64,000 nucleotides of DNA from Tenacibaculum sp. 190524A02b. GTDB taxonomy: Bacteria > Bacteroidota > Bacteroidia > Flavobacteriales > Flavobacteriaceae. Positions 20,019-29,000 of the stretch are shown here, one piece after another. The notes under the pieces were generated by a model that made no database searches, had not been told where the DNA came from, and saw only the letters and a list, made by a program, of their open reading frames with translations. A program made the translations under genes and the position numbers. The first letter of the stretch is position 1. The number at the start of each line of letters is the position of its first letter. Where the stretch lies: the NCBI RefSeq assembly GCF_964036645.1, contig NZ_OZ038525.1:2564501-2628500 (forward strand). The letters run 5' to 3'.

Positions 20019-20411
20019 CTAATTAGACATGAGGTTAACTCTAATCACATCTTGATGCAAACCATAAACAATCTGTAATTTTTCTACATCATTATAATAA
20101 AATTCCATCCAACCATTATTAAGTATTAATTCCCAATCTTCTCTTTTTCCGTAGCGCTCCATATATAAATCTAATTTCCTTTTCATTCCTTCTTCACTTT
20201 CTCTTCCCATAGGGTCATTATACCATACCGCAATTATTTTTGAATCATTTACGTATAAAGCCAAATCAAAATCATCGCCTTCAATTCGATAATTCGTTAC
20301 TTCCCCATCTTTTTCTATATCTATTTCTTTCGAGAAAGAATTTAATATTTTTAGCCCCTCTTTAACATTTCCGCCAACGGGTAAAAATGGTGTTAATAAT
20401 TTTGTATTCAT
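20019..20411 (-). CDS. Small acidic cytosolic protein of unknown function
   Basis: 130 residues, no signal peptide or membrane segment. I do not recognise the family. The composition (acidic, alternating beta and helix, aromatic WYNDP and NNGWMEFYYND) recalls small immunity or cassette proteins, but that is only resemblance. It is a single gene between palindromic spacers in a minus-strand array. Confidence 0.6.
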   Translation of the reverse strand: MNTKLLTPFLPVGGNVKEGLKILNSFSKEIDIEKDGEVTNYRIEGDDFDLALYVNDSKIIAVWYNDPMGRESEEGMKRKLDLYMERYGKREDWELILNNGWMEFYYNDVEKLQIVYGLHQDVIRVNLMSN

Positions 20412-20579
20412 AGTTATAGAAATTTTTGTAGATCTTTAATGTTTACTAACGTTTTGTGTATGATTAGTTACGATTTTTATCCAAATGTAACTAAAGATTA
20501 TTACTTTATGGTTTCAACGAATACTTTCTAAAGTAGCCAGAACCTAGCAATTAATTATAAACGTTGCTACCAGTAGTTT
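20412..20579. other. Spacer between cassette-like genes
   Basis: 168 bases without a gene. It has imperfect internal symmetry (ACTAACGTTTTG near 20448 against ATAAACGTTGCTACC near 20558; AACG/CGTT elements at both ends), like the other spacers of this array. No promoter is obvious. Confidence 0.35.
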
Positions 20580-21209
20580 TTACTTCCAGAATTCCCACCA
20601 TTTATTATTCTTCTGTTTTAAAATTTTTCCTTTATCATTTTTTGTGAGATCAATACTTATGATTCCTTTCTCTTCAAATTCACATATTTTTGTATTCGAT
20701 AAATTGATGTTATTTAAATTAACAAAAGATTCAGCCTTTATCAGTAAAATTTCATTTTTTAAAGTATTCCACTTTTCAACTATATTTTTATCACTTTCAA
20801 TTTCAAATCTTCGATTAAAAAGATTTCTCACATCTGGGGTTTCTGAATCAATATTAATATACAGGCTTGTAATTCTTTCTTTTTCTTTATTATCATTAAT
20901 AGAATCAAGGAATTCAATTAATATTTTCTTTCTTTCATTAAATGACAATCTTGGTATTTCAATTATTTCTTCATCATCATTTTCGATTCTTTGAATTCTA
21001 TTAACTATACTATTTTCATTTTGATTAGAATATGATGTCGTGGTGTTTTTAGCTATTTCTAAATTTTCGTCAAGCATAAAATAATCAGTAGCCAAAATAG
21101 AAAAAAACTCATTGTTGTTTTTGTCTAAATAAAAGACTTCATTTAAACTAAAGGGTGATTGAGATATTCCAATCATTAACCAATTTAATATTTGATTTTC
21201 GTTTGTCAT
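20580..21209 (-). CDS. UPF0158-like protein
   Basis: 209 residues, cytosolic. The N-terminus has a hydrophobic turn followed by FYLDKNNNEFFSI, and the C-terminal half shows the helical pattern of UPF0158 (PF03682): NERKKILIEFLDSINDNKEK, then RNLFNRRFE and the final W..LKNEILLIKAESFV helix. Function is unknown for the family. The C-terminus KWWEFWK is unusual. It is the last gene of the array before the shared boundary block at 21243-21322. Family call is from pattern only. Confidence 0.5.
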   Translation of the reverse strand: MTNENQILNWLMIGISQSPFSLNEVFYLDKNNNEFFSILATDYFMLDENLEIAKNTTTSYSNQNENSIVNRIQRIENDDEEIIEIPRLSFNERKKILIEFLDSINDNKEKERITSLYINIDSETPDVRNLFNRRFEIESDKNIVEKWNTLKNEILLIKAESFVNLNNINLSNTKICEFEEKGIISIDLTKNDKGKILKQKNNKWWEFWK

Positions 21210-21242
21210 CTAATTACTGATAATGTAGAGCCAAACACAAAA

Positions 21243-21322
21243 GTGTTTATTCCCATTATACTTACAAATCTAATAGATTTTTAACTAATTAAAAACTATA
21301 AAGTAGTTGAATATTCGTTTAA
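21243..21322. repeat. Array boundary block, copy 1
   Basis: About 80 bases roughly 80% identical by eye to 44019-44097, including ACTAATTAAAAAC and ATAAAGTAGTT. Both copies lie upstream of the last minus-strand gene of an accessory array and are followed by short repeats. Confidence 0.75.
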
Positions 21323-21380
21323 GGTTATACATTTTAATGCACATAACTAGTTGTAAAACACCAACACCTGAGAGAGCAAA

Positions 21381-21508
21381 CAAACAACACCCGAAGGTGG
21401 AAACAAACAACACCCGAAGGTGGAAACAAACAACACCCGAAGGTGGAAACAAACAACACCCGAAGGTGGAAACAAACAACACCCGAAGGTGGAAACAAAC
21501 AACACCCC
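21381..21508. repeat. 23-bp tandem repeat, five full copies, each with a UUCG hairpin
   Basis: Units start at 21381, 21404, 21427, 21450 and 21473, plus a 12-base partial sixth. The five copies look identical. Each contains CACCCGAAGGTG; on the minus strand this reads CACC-TTCG-GGTG, a 4-bp stem closed by C-G around the very stable UUCG tetraloop. The period is not a multiple of three, so it is not a coding repeat. There are no unique spacers. Confidence 0.9.
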
Positions 21509-21661
21509 ATAAAGTGGATGATATACATCCACTTTAAACTACGCTTAAATTACTAGCTACCTAAAATAGATTCAATCTTATTACTTGTTATATTACACTT
21601 TCTTCTTTAGTTTTCTTAAATTCCCTTTTCAATTACACAAACTAACTAAACCACCAACACC

Positions 21662-22600
21662 TTGTATTTAAAACACTTTTTCTTAATCGGCTTTCTAATA
21701 ATATCTCAATTGGTTAATTCGCAAAAAATGGTATCTATTACCATTGACGATATACCTAATGCTATCAACTTTAAAAAGAACAAGTATCAATCACTCCTTT
21801 TAAACAAACTGGATGCTTTGAAAATACCCATTGCTGTTTTTGTAAATGAAGTGCTTATCTATAGTACGGAAACAACTACCAAAAACTTTGATCTTTTGGA
21901 TCAATGGGCTCAAAGAGATTATATAACCTTAGGAAATCATACCTTTAATCATGCTAGGTATTCTGATTTAGGGCTTGAAGCTTATAAAGATGAAATTATA
22001 AAGGGAGAAGCCATTTCTAAACAGCTTGCTAAAAAATATAATAAATCACTTACACATTTTAGGTTTCCGTATAATGATTTAGGAAAAGACTCTATTCAGC
22101 AAACTCAAATAAAAAATTATTTAACTAAAAAAGGCTATCATATTACACCTTTTACTATTGAGAGTTCTGATTGGATGTATAATTTTGTTTATGAGTATTA
22201 CTTAACTAAAAACAACCTACAAAAAGCCAAAGAAATTGGAGAGGCTTATATAAATAAAACCTTAGCGTATTTTGATTTTTTTGAAGCCTTAGCACAAAAG
22301 GATTACCAGCGTCCTATAAAGCAAATTTATCTTTGTCATGATAATACTTTGAATGCCGATTATTTACCTCAACTAATCACTGCTTTAAAACAGAAAGGAT
22401 ATTCTTTTATTAGTTTAGACAATGCTTTAACTGATACAATTTACCAACAAAAAACAAATTATTATCAAAAATGGGGTGTTTCTTGGTTATACAGATGGGA
22501 AATTGCTGAAAAAGATCGTTATAAAAACATGAGGGAACAGCCTTCTACAACAACTATTCAAAAGTTATATAATAGCATTTTAAAAGAGATGAATAAATAG
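21662..22600 (+). CDS. Secreted polysaccharide deacetylase-family protein
   Basis: 312 residues with a TTG start, chosen because an in-frame stop lies 15 bases upstream and only this start keeps the signal peptide (FFLIGFLIISQLVNSQ). The NodB-type fold shows the first Asp pair in SITIDDIPN, the zinc His pair in GNHTFNHARYSD (HxxxH) and the Arg/Pro motif in FRFPYND; a later LCHDN supplies a candidate catalytic His. Family members remove N- or O-acetyl groups from chitin, peptidoglycan or surface glycans; the substrate is unknown. It lies just after the tandem-repeat region and ends before an intergenic repeat. Confidence 0.85.
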   Translation: MYLKHFFLIGFLIISQLVNSQKMVSITIDDIPNAINFKKNKYQSLLLNKLDALKIPIAVFVNEVLIYSTETTTKNFDLLDQWAQRDYITLGNHTFNHARYSDLGLEAYKDEIIKGEAISKQLAKKYNKSLTHFRFPYNDLGKDSIQQTQIKNYLTKKGYHITPFTIESSDWMYNFVYEYYLTKNNLQKAKEIGEAYINKTLAYFDFFEALAQKDYQRPIKQIYLCHDNTLNADYLPQLITALKQKGYSFISLDNALTDTIYQQKTNYYQKWGVSWLYRWEIAEKDRYKNMREQPSTTTIQKLYNSILKEMNK

Positions 22601-22676
22601 TTTCTCAAAGCAGTGAAAGCATGATTTTATTAAACTTATAACACAAAATTATAGTCTAACTCACCTTAATTTAATA

Positions 22677-22702
22677 AGATTTCGACTGCGCTCAATCTGA
22701 CA
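22677..22702. repeat. Flavobacterial-type intergenic repeat fragment
   Basis: Reads AGATTTCGACTGCGC followed by TCAATCTGACA. AGATT and AATCT form short arms around a GC-rich centre. From memory, sequences of the type TTTCGACTGCGCTCA occur widely between genes in Flavobacteriia; here a single copy lies in a 259-base gene-free stretch. Confidence 0.45.
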
Positions 22703-22806
22703 TATAGAACATATATCAAGTTTAGAACACGAAATAGTCAACCTTTACAGATCCTACATATATGGAAAACTTATTCGTAAACCATATAAAATAATATTAA
22801 TCCAAA

Positions 22807-22832
22807 ACGACCATTCTAAAAAGAATGGTCGT
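22807..22832. terminator. Terminator between the deacetylase and DUF4369 genes
   Basis: Perfect 11-bp stem ACGACCATTCT / AGAATGGTCGT around AAAA, with a short T-run on the minus strand. It lies 27 bases past the stop of the minus-strand DUF4369 gene. Confidence 0.8.
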
Positions 22833-22859
22833 TGTATTATTAAACAAAAGTAATCCCAA

Positions 22860-23573
22860 TTACTTTTGTTCTTTTGCTTTTATATTGGTTACAAACTTTT
22901 GTAATTGCTTTCCATATTTTGAGCCTTTTACTCTATCTGTTAAACTATTATTAATAGTATCTAACAATTGTATGTTGGCATCAAATAATTCAGTTAATGC
23001 AAGATATGGTGAAGCTTCACTATCTGCGTTGGCAATGGCAAAATTGGTTGTAAATAAAAATCTGCGTCTTACCATTTTTTTATAATCAAGTTCTAATTGC
23101 TTTATTGCCTCTTCATCTTTCGCTTGTCTTGCTTCTACATCTTTTTTAATAAAGTCTAAACGTTGATCTGTGAATCTTTTGTTTATTTCTTGAAATTTTT
23201 TGATTACTTCTTGGTTTTTAGAGCCTGTAATCTCTGGCTTAAACCCAAACTCCTCTACTTTGTCATTGATTGTAATTTCTCCTTTTTCTCCAAAAAACAA
23301 CAGTCGTTTGTCATTGGTATTTCCATTAAATGTTAAATAGTACATTTCTGGATTGTCCACATTATCTGTTAACACAAACATATCATTTCCTAATAACGCC
23401 ACAGAGTCTACAGTTACTAAAACTGTATCCTTCATTTTTTGAAGGTATAAAGTTCCTTTTTTAAGTCCTTTTATTTGACCTTTAACCACCATGTTTCCTT
23501 CTTTTTTAGAGGAACATGCAATGATTAATGAAGTGATGATAAGTGTAAGTATTGTTTTTTTCATTCTGATCAT
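22860..23573 (-). CDS. DUF4369-domain lipoprotein
   Basis: 237 residues. Lipoprotein signal with lipobox (IIACSS). Residues about 28-130 match DUF4369 (VVKGQIKGLKKGTLYLQKM, then VTVDSVAL and MYYLTFNG), a beta-sandwich found at the N-terminus of Bacteroidetes thiol-disulphide lipoproteins. Here the second half is helical and charged and has no thioredoxin CxxC, so redox activity is not supported. The start could be the second Met (MKKTI), three codons in. Probably anchored at the inner or outer membrane. Followed by a clear terminator. Confidence 0.8.
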   Translation of the reverse strand: MIRMKKTILTLIITSLIIACSSKKEGNMVVKGQIKGLKKGTLYLQKMKDTVLVTVDSVALLGNDMFVLTDNVDNPEMYYLTFNGNTNDKRLLFFGEKGEITINDKVEEFGFKPEITGSKNQEVIKKFQEINKRFTDQRLDFIKKDVEARQAKDEEAIKQLELDYKKMVRRRFLFTTNFAIANADSEASPYLALTELFDANIQLLDTINNSLTDRVKGSKYGKQLQKFVTNIKAKEQK

Positions 23574-23614
23574 TTTGTATTATCTCCTTAGGATTGCAAA
23601 TATGCGTAATTCTG

Positions 23615-24928
23615 TTAAATTGTGGCTGATAATTCCATTAAAATTGTACACAGAATAGCTCCAATGGTACCAATAGCATACCCAAAAACGGCTAGTAAAA
23701 CACCTACTGTTGCTAACGATGGGTGAAACGCTGAAGCTACTATAGGTGCCGAAGCTGCACCTCCTACATTTGCTTGACTTCCTACTGCTAAAAAGAAATA
23801 AGGTGCTTTAATTAATTTGGCTACTAAGATTAACAACCCTGCATGTATAGACATCCAAACCAACCCTATAGCTATTAAGCCTACATTATCAAAAATCATG
23901 GTTAAGTCCATTTTCATTCCAATAGTAGCTACTAATATGTAAATAAATACACTACCCAATTTACTAGCTCCTGCTCCTTCATAGTTTTTAGCTTTGGTAA
24001 AAGATAATGCTATAGCTACTATAGTTGAAATACTGATTAACCAAAAGAAACCTGAGCCTAAGAAAGAGAATATATTTCGCCATGTTGGTGAAGTTATGCC
24101 TTTGGTTATATCTGCAAAAAATGTACTTAAATATTTTGAAGCAAAATGTCCAAATCCAACGGTTCCAAATGCAATGGCTAACATAATCATGATGTCAGTT
24201 AATGTTGGATTTCTTTTTACACTTTGGGTAAAGTTTACTACTTTTTCTTTTAATTCTTCAATAGCTGAAGTATCTGCTTTTAACCAAGCATCTATTTTAT
24301 CTTTTTTACCAATTCCTATTAATAAAATGGCCATCCATATATTGGCTACAACGATATCAACAAATACCATTCCTCCGTATTTTGAAGGATTGTATTGATA
24401 AATTTCTAACATGGCTGTTTGATTAGCGCCTCCTCCAATCCAACTTCCTGCTAATGTAGACAGTCCTCTCCATACAGCATCAAAATCAGCGCCTCCAACG
24501 GTTTCAGGAGAAAAAATAGAGATTAATAAAATGGCTATAGGACCTCCAATAATAATACCCACGGTTCCTGTAAAAAACATAATTAATGCTTTAGAACCTA
24601 AATTAAAAATAGCTTTTAAATCAATACTTAACGTCATTAGTACCAACGCTGCTGGTAATAAGAAACGACTTGCTACATAGTATAATTGCGACTTGTTTTT
24701 TACTACTACTTCTCCTGCTTTATCTAAGCTTTCCCACTCTGGAGCTATAACGCCTAATGTGGTAAAAATAGCTGGGATAAAATAGGCCATAAATAAGCCT
24801 GGTACTATTTTATAAAACTTGTGCCAAAATCCTGATTTTTGATTTTCTGTATAAAAAACGAAGCCTAAAGAAATCATTAAAATACCAAAAACAATGGCGT
24901 CATTGGTAAATAAAGGTTGATTGTTCAT
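23615..24928 (-). CDS. DUF819-family integral membrane protein
   Basis: 437 residues with about eleven predicted membrane helices. Matches the DUF819 family: early FTNDAIVFGILMISLG, the GGSWIGGG-type signature seen as GSWIGGGANQTAMLE near residue 165, and C-terminal SQANVGGAASAPIVASAFHP. Family members look like transporters of the sodium-dependent/LrgB-like superfamily but have no firm substrate. The neighbouring DUF4369 and DUF2490 genes are on the same strand, with spacings of about 40 bases, so an operon is plausible. Confidence 0.85.
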   Translation of the reverse strand: MNNQPLFTNDAIVFGILMISLGFVFYTENQKSGFWHKFYKIVPGLFMAYFIPAIFTTLGVIAPEWESLDKAGEVVVKNKSQLYYVASRFLLPAALVLMTLSIDLKAIFNLGSKALIMFFTGTVGIIIGGPIAILLISIFSPETVGGADFDAVWRGLSTLAGSWIGGGANQTAMLEIYQYNPSKYGGMVFVDIVVANIWMAILLIGIGKKDKIDAWLKADTSAIEELKEKVVNFTQSVKRNPTLTDIMIMLAIAFGTVGFGHFASKYLSTFFADITKGITSPTWRNIFSFLGSGFFWLISISTIVAIALSFTKAKNYEGAGASKLGSVFIYILVATIGMKMDLTMIFDNVGLIAIGLVWMSIHAGLLILVAKLIKAPYFFLAVGSQANVGGAASAPIVASAFHPSLATVGVLLAVFGYAIGTIGAILCTILMELSATI

Positions 24929-24967
24929 AAATTGTAGTTAATTTCTGCTAAGGTATTGAAAATATGT

Positions 24968-25630
24968 TTACTTCTTTTTTTGATGATTAGTGTTAATAGC
25001 TACGCCTATTTGAACCCTATCAAAACCTTGGTGATTATCATTTATAATCTTCATATATCCTAACTGTAACTTAACACCTTTAGATACTTTATACTTTACA
25101 CCAATTCCCATCCAATTTTGGTTGAATGCTTCTCCTTCAAAATCAAAAAATATTTCGTCATATAAATAAGTAGACCATTTATCACATATAGGATAGTTAA
25201 AAGCTAGTTGGTATCGTATAAAATGTCCTGTAGTACTATTAAAAAAGCGTTGTTCAGCTCTTAATCTATGGTCTAGTCCTAACTCAGCAATCTTATGTTT
25301 AATGTTTAAATCTTCATACACTCTGTGTTCGTTAAAGTCTCCTTTATCTAACTCATATGTAGTGTCTGTACTTAAATAAGCATATCCTAAAGTAGCACTT
25401 AAGGTAGTATTGATTTTATAATTTGCTCCTAAACGTCCTATAAATTGTTGCATATCATCTCCTATTTCAAAAAAACGAAAATGTGCCATTGATTTTAGAC
25501 TAAACTTATTTGAAAGTGTATGAGAACCATTATACATATACCAAGCTCCAAATGTATTTTCTGGATTGGTTTGCGCTATTCCAGATAAAGCACTCATAGT
25601 TATAATGATAGCTAAATAAACTTTTTTCAT
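24968..25630 (-). CDS. DUF2490-family outer-membrane-like protein
   Basis: 220 residues. Signal peptide to about residue 19 (SGIAQ). The rest is amphipathic beta strands with the DUF2490 pattern: FGAWYMYNGSHTLSNKFSL, then FFEIGDDMQQFIGRLGANYK, LRAEQRFF and a last strand ending VQIGVAINTN. Probably a small outer-membrane beta-barrel; function unknown. Upstream of DUF819 on the same strand. Confidence 0.8.
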   Translation of the reverse strand: MKKVYLAIIITMSALSGIAQTNPENTFGAWYMYNGSHTLSNKFSLKSMAHFRFFEIGDDMQQFIGRLGANYKINTTLSATLGYAYLSTDTTYELDKGDFNEHRVYEDLNIKHKIAELGLDHRLRAEQRFFNSTTGHFIRYQLAFNYPICDKWSTYLYDEIFFDFEGEAFNQNWMGIGVKYKVSKGVKLQLGYMKIINDNHQGFDRVQIGVAINTNHQKKK

Positions 25631-25747
25631 TGTATTCTTTTTTCTGTGTTTATTAGCTGTAAATGTAGTAATTTAAGTATAAAAAGGTTGCCTTTTTATT
25701 TAAGACAACCTTGTTAACTTTAATAACCTTCTATTTATTATAGTGGC

Positions 25748-25954
25748 TTAAGAACATCCTCTACAATTTCTATGGTTATCACAATTTGCTATAGCATTAG
25801 CGGTTGAAGAATAGGTTACGGTATGAAGTGAGCCATCTGGATTTTCATATTTACAATCCCAAGATCGTCCGCCTCCTATTTCCATCTTTTCAGATTTTGA
25901 TAATTCTTCAACTCCTTGTACTTTTAATAAGTCTTTAATTAATGTTTGGTTCAT
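25748..25954 (-). CDS. Double-glycine-leader, Cys-rich small peptide (secreted peptide precursor)
   Basis: 68 residues. The first 29 read as a class II bacteriocin/ComC-type leader: ELSKSEKMEIGGG matches the (L/V)SxxE(L/M)xxIxGG pattern cut by C39-peptidase transporters. The core of about 39 residues has four Cys (DCKY; NCDNHRNCRGCS at the end), so disulphide or thioether bonding is possible. No C39 transporter, modifying enzyme or immunity gene is visible within several kb. It lies between the DUF2490 gene and the orphan RHS gene on the same strand. Flavobacteria encode many such peptides of unknown role. Confidence 0.7.
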   Translation of the reverse strand: MNQTLIKDLLKVQGVEELSKSEKMEIGGGRSWDCKYENPDGSLHTVTYSSTANAIANCDNHRNCRGCS

Positions 25955-26006
25955 AATTGTTTTGTTTTAAAATTGTTACTACAATAGTAGTTTCTATTTT
26001 AATAGG

Positions 26007-26034
26007 AAAAAACACCCTAAAAGGGTTGTTTTTT
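26007..26034. terminator. Terminator after the orphan RHS gene
   Basis: Near-palindrome AAAAAACACCCT / AGGGTTGTTTTTT with one bulge; runs of T on both strands. It lies 50 bases past the RHS stop and before the peptide gene. Confidence 0.65.
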
Positions 26035-26083
26035 CTAAACAACCATTATAAAAACATCGTAAAAACTATTGAAAGAATAGTTA

Positions 26084-29000
26084 CTACTTATAATCTTCTT
26101 CTTTATTTTTTTTAAAGTTATTATAATACTCCAACTTAGCATGCATAAATATTCTTGAATTATAAGGGTTTATATATTCTTGATTAACATTTCTTCTTTC
26201 CATATTTAACCATCTTCCTGTAGAAATATCATAGTTCCTAGTTCCAAAATCATACCAATACAAACCTAGTTCATCTTTCAGTTCTTTTCCATTAAACCTA
26301 AACTTCTGAGCTATACTATTACCATCTGAAGAAACAATGTTATTGTACCCCTTATGTTGCAAACCCAAGGGATAATAATTCAGTTCTTCTATAATTTCTG
26401 ATTTATTTCCTCTTGTTTGTATGGTACCATCATTATTATTATCTGTATACGATAGCCTTATGTTTCCGAAATAATCTTTGTATTGATATACATACTTATA
26501 AGAGGAGATTACTTCACTACCGTTTGTAATTACAGGAGTTACATAGCCTTCTGGGTGACGAAAGAATTGTAATCTATTTTTTTCATAAATATAATTACCG
26601 ATATAGTCTGTGATAGTTGTATTTTGATTATCTATGGTTATTTTTCTTTGCTTAACACCTGTGGCGTCATAAACATACTTTACTGTTTTATGATTAGTAT
26701 TTCCTACTTTAACTTCTGTTGGTAAATTTAAATGGTTATATACTATTCCAGCACTTGTATATGTGCCTATGTTTTTATTTAAGTTTGTTAGCATATTTCC
26801 ATTAGCATCATAAATATATTCAACATTAGAATTTACGTTGTCTATAAATCCAGTATTTATACTTCCTCCAGACAACTCTTCTACTTTAATTAACTTATTG
26901 CCTGAGTATATATATTTCAAATTATCCATTAGTCCAAAATGACTAACCCTAATATCTTTGTGTCCTCTTCTTTGTAGTTTTTTAATATTTCCGTTTTTAT
27001 CATAAACAATATTAGCAACATCATACTTATCGTTATTATACCCTTTTGCAGCTACCATTCTATTCAAAGCATCATACTTATATGTATACCCTCTAATATC
27101 ATTTGAAATGTTATTAGTTCTCCACAAAAATTCTTTAATATTACTAGTAGATTGCTCTTCTCTATCTCTATTTTGAGAAACATCATTATAACTCAACTTA
27201 AAAGAAAACAGATCATCTGCTAGGTTATCTATATTGTTTAGTTGTTTTAACTGTCCTTTGTTATTATACTGGTAGTTAATTATTTGCAAGCCTTTATTTA
27301 AATCTACAAAGACCAAATTTCTGATACTTGCATTCTTTTCATATAAAAAAACAATACCAACCATAGCTTTAGCCTCACTTAAAAATTCTGATGTATAAAA
27401 TACTTTATTGTTTTTTAAATAGTAAACTTTACCATTTCTACGTTCAATAGTAAAATAATCATTAGCTACATATGTTGTTTTTATCCCTATGTTTCTCCCT
27501 GATTCGTAAACATATGCTTTTCCTTCTTTATTTTGGATTGCATAAGCCATATCTTGGGATATTATATTGTTATCTACAGTAGACAATCCTACCATTACTT
27601 TTTTCTTTCCATTAGTTACTGAATAACTTACATAACCATCTTCTGAAATTTTATTTGACGTAGCTAATTCTGAATTATTATTAGTTTCTGAATTTTTAAC
27701 AATTACGTTTTCTTTTATTGAAACATCTTTGCTTATGTTGATATAACTACTTGTATTTGGTAAGCGTCCTCCTACTACTTTCTTAATAAGCTTTCCATAA
27801 CTATCATAGGTATTTTGTAAAATAAGCTCTTTAACTTGATTGTTAATTCGTTGTTCTTGACGAATCAAACGATTGACAGTATTATAGGTGTAATAGTTTT
27901 CTGTAATTACAGGTGCTTTATTTTCTCTTTTATGTACCCATAATTCTTTTAATGTCCTACCTTCTGAATCTAGCTCTTTTCCTGTTTCATTTTTAGCTTT
28001 TAAATAATTATTTTCAGTTATTCTATAGATTGGTCTTTTTTGAGCATCATAATAAATAGATGTTGTAATCCATTTTGAGGTTCCTAAAACACGGGCTTTT
28101 ATACCTGTTTTTAAACTTTCTGTACCATTAGTAAATAATTGTCCTCCGTGAGAATACCCTATATATACGGTATTCTGTTTATTATTTACCTCATAAAATG
28201 TACTGAATCCTCGTAAAGAACTCTGAATATCAATCAAACCTTTATGAAATATTTTATCATTTTTTTTATACAAAATGTATTCTCCTGAACGTTCTACTTT
28301 AAAAATATCTCCTACTTGATAATTACCTTCTAATGCTATGGATAATACATCTTTCTCATAAACATTTATTTTCCCTTTCTCATTCAAACTTATTTTATAA
28401 TCTATAGGTAAAGACGTACGATTATTCTTTTCAAGAATTGTAAAACCTACTTCTCTATTTTTATTTAGTTCTGGAACTGTAAATTGGATATATCCATCAT
28501 GTTCTATAACTTCTGTAGATATATATTTTTGAGTGTTTTCTTCCCTATTAAAACCATACGAAATCTTCAATTTATTATCCTTTTTCCAATTATAATCATC
28601 ATAATAATTAATAGTAAATATCTTTAACTGCTTTGTTGGAAAAGTTCTGGAAGTATAATAGAGTTCTGTACTCATATCTACCAATTTATTTCCTGTTCTT
28701 ATTCTTTCCTCGTAAAGTAATTCAGAATTTTTATTAGTGTGTGTAGTTACCCTATTTTGAAGTTTTTCTCTCTCTTCATTATCTATATACAAACCTGTAT
28801 AAGCTATTCTACCATCAAAATCGTATTTGGTAAACAACCATTCTTTTGGAGTTTTTGCTCTTTGATTAGCATCTTGAGTTAAAACTGGACGATCTAATTT
28901 ATCATAAACAATATTTTCTTTTCCTTTTCCTGGTATTTTCTTTTCTATCAATCTATTTCTAGTGTCATATCTGTACTGATAACATAGATTATCCAATATT

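Larger units (their letters stand above)
21210..21661. other. Array-end region without genes
   Basis: 452 bases. It holds the 80-bp boundary block (21243-21322), a 23-bp tandem array (21381-21508) and AT-rich sequence up to the TTG start of the deacetylase. An open plus-strand frame across the tandem array is an artefact of the repeat. I see no RNA gene. Confidence 0.6.

Noticed and set aside
21381..21508. CRISPR array
   Set aside because: Units are contiguous with no spacers between them and no cas genes are near.
21307..21537. Proteins encoded across the 23-bp repeat (several frames open on both strands)
   Set aside because: The repeat simply lacks stop codons in several frames; composition is repetitive and no start context or family signature is present.
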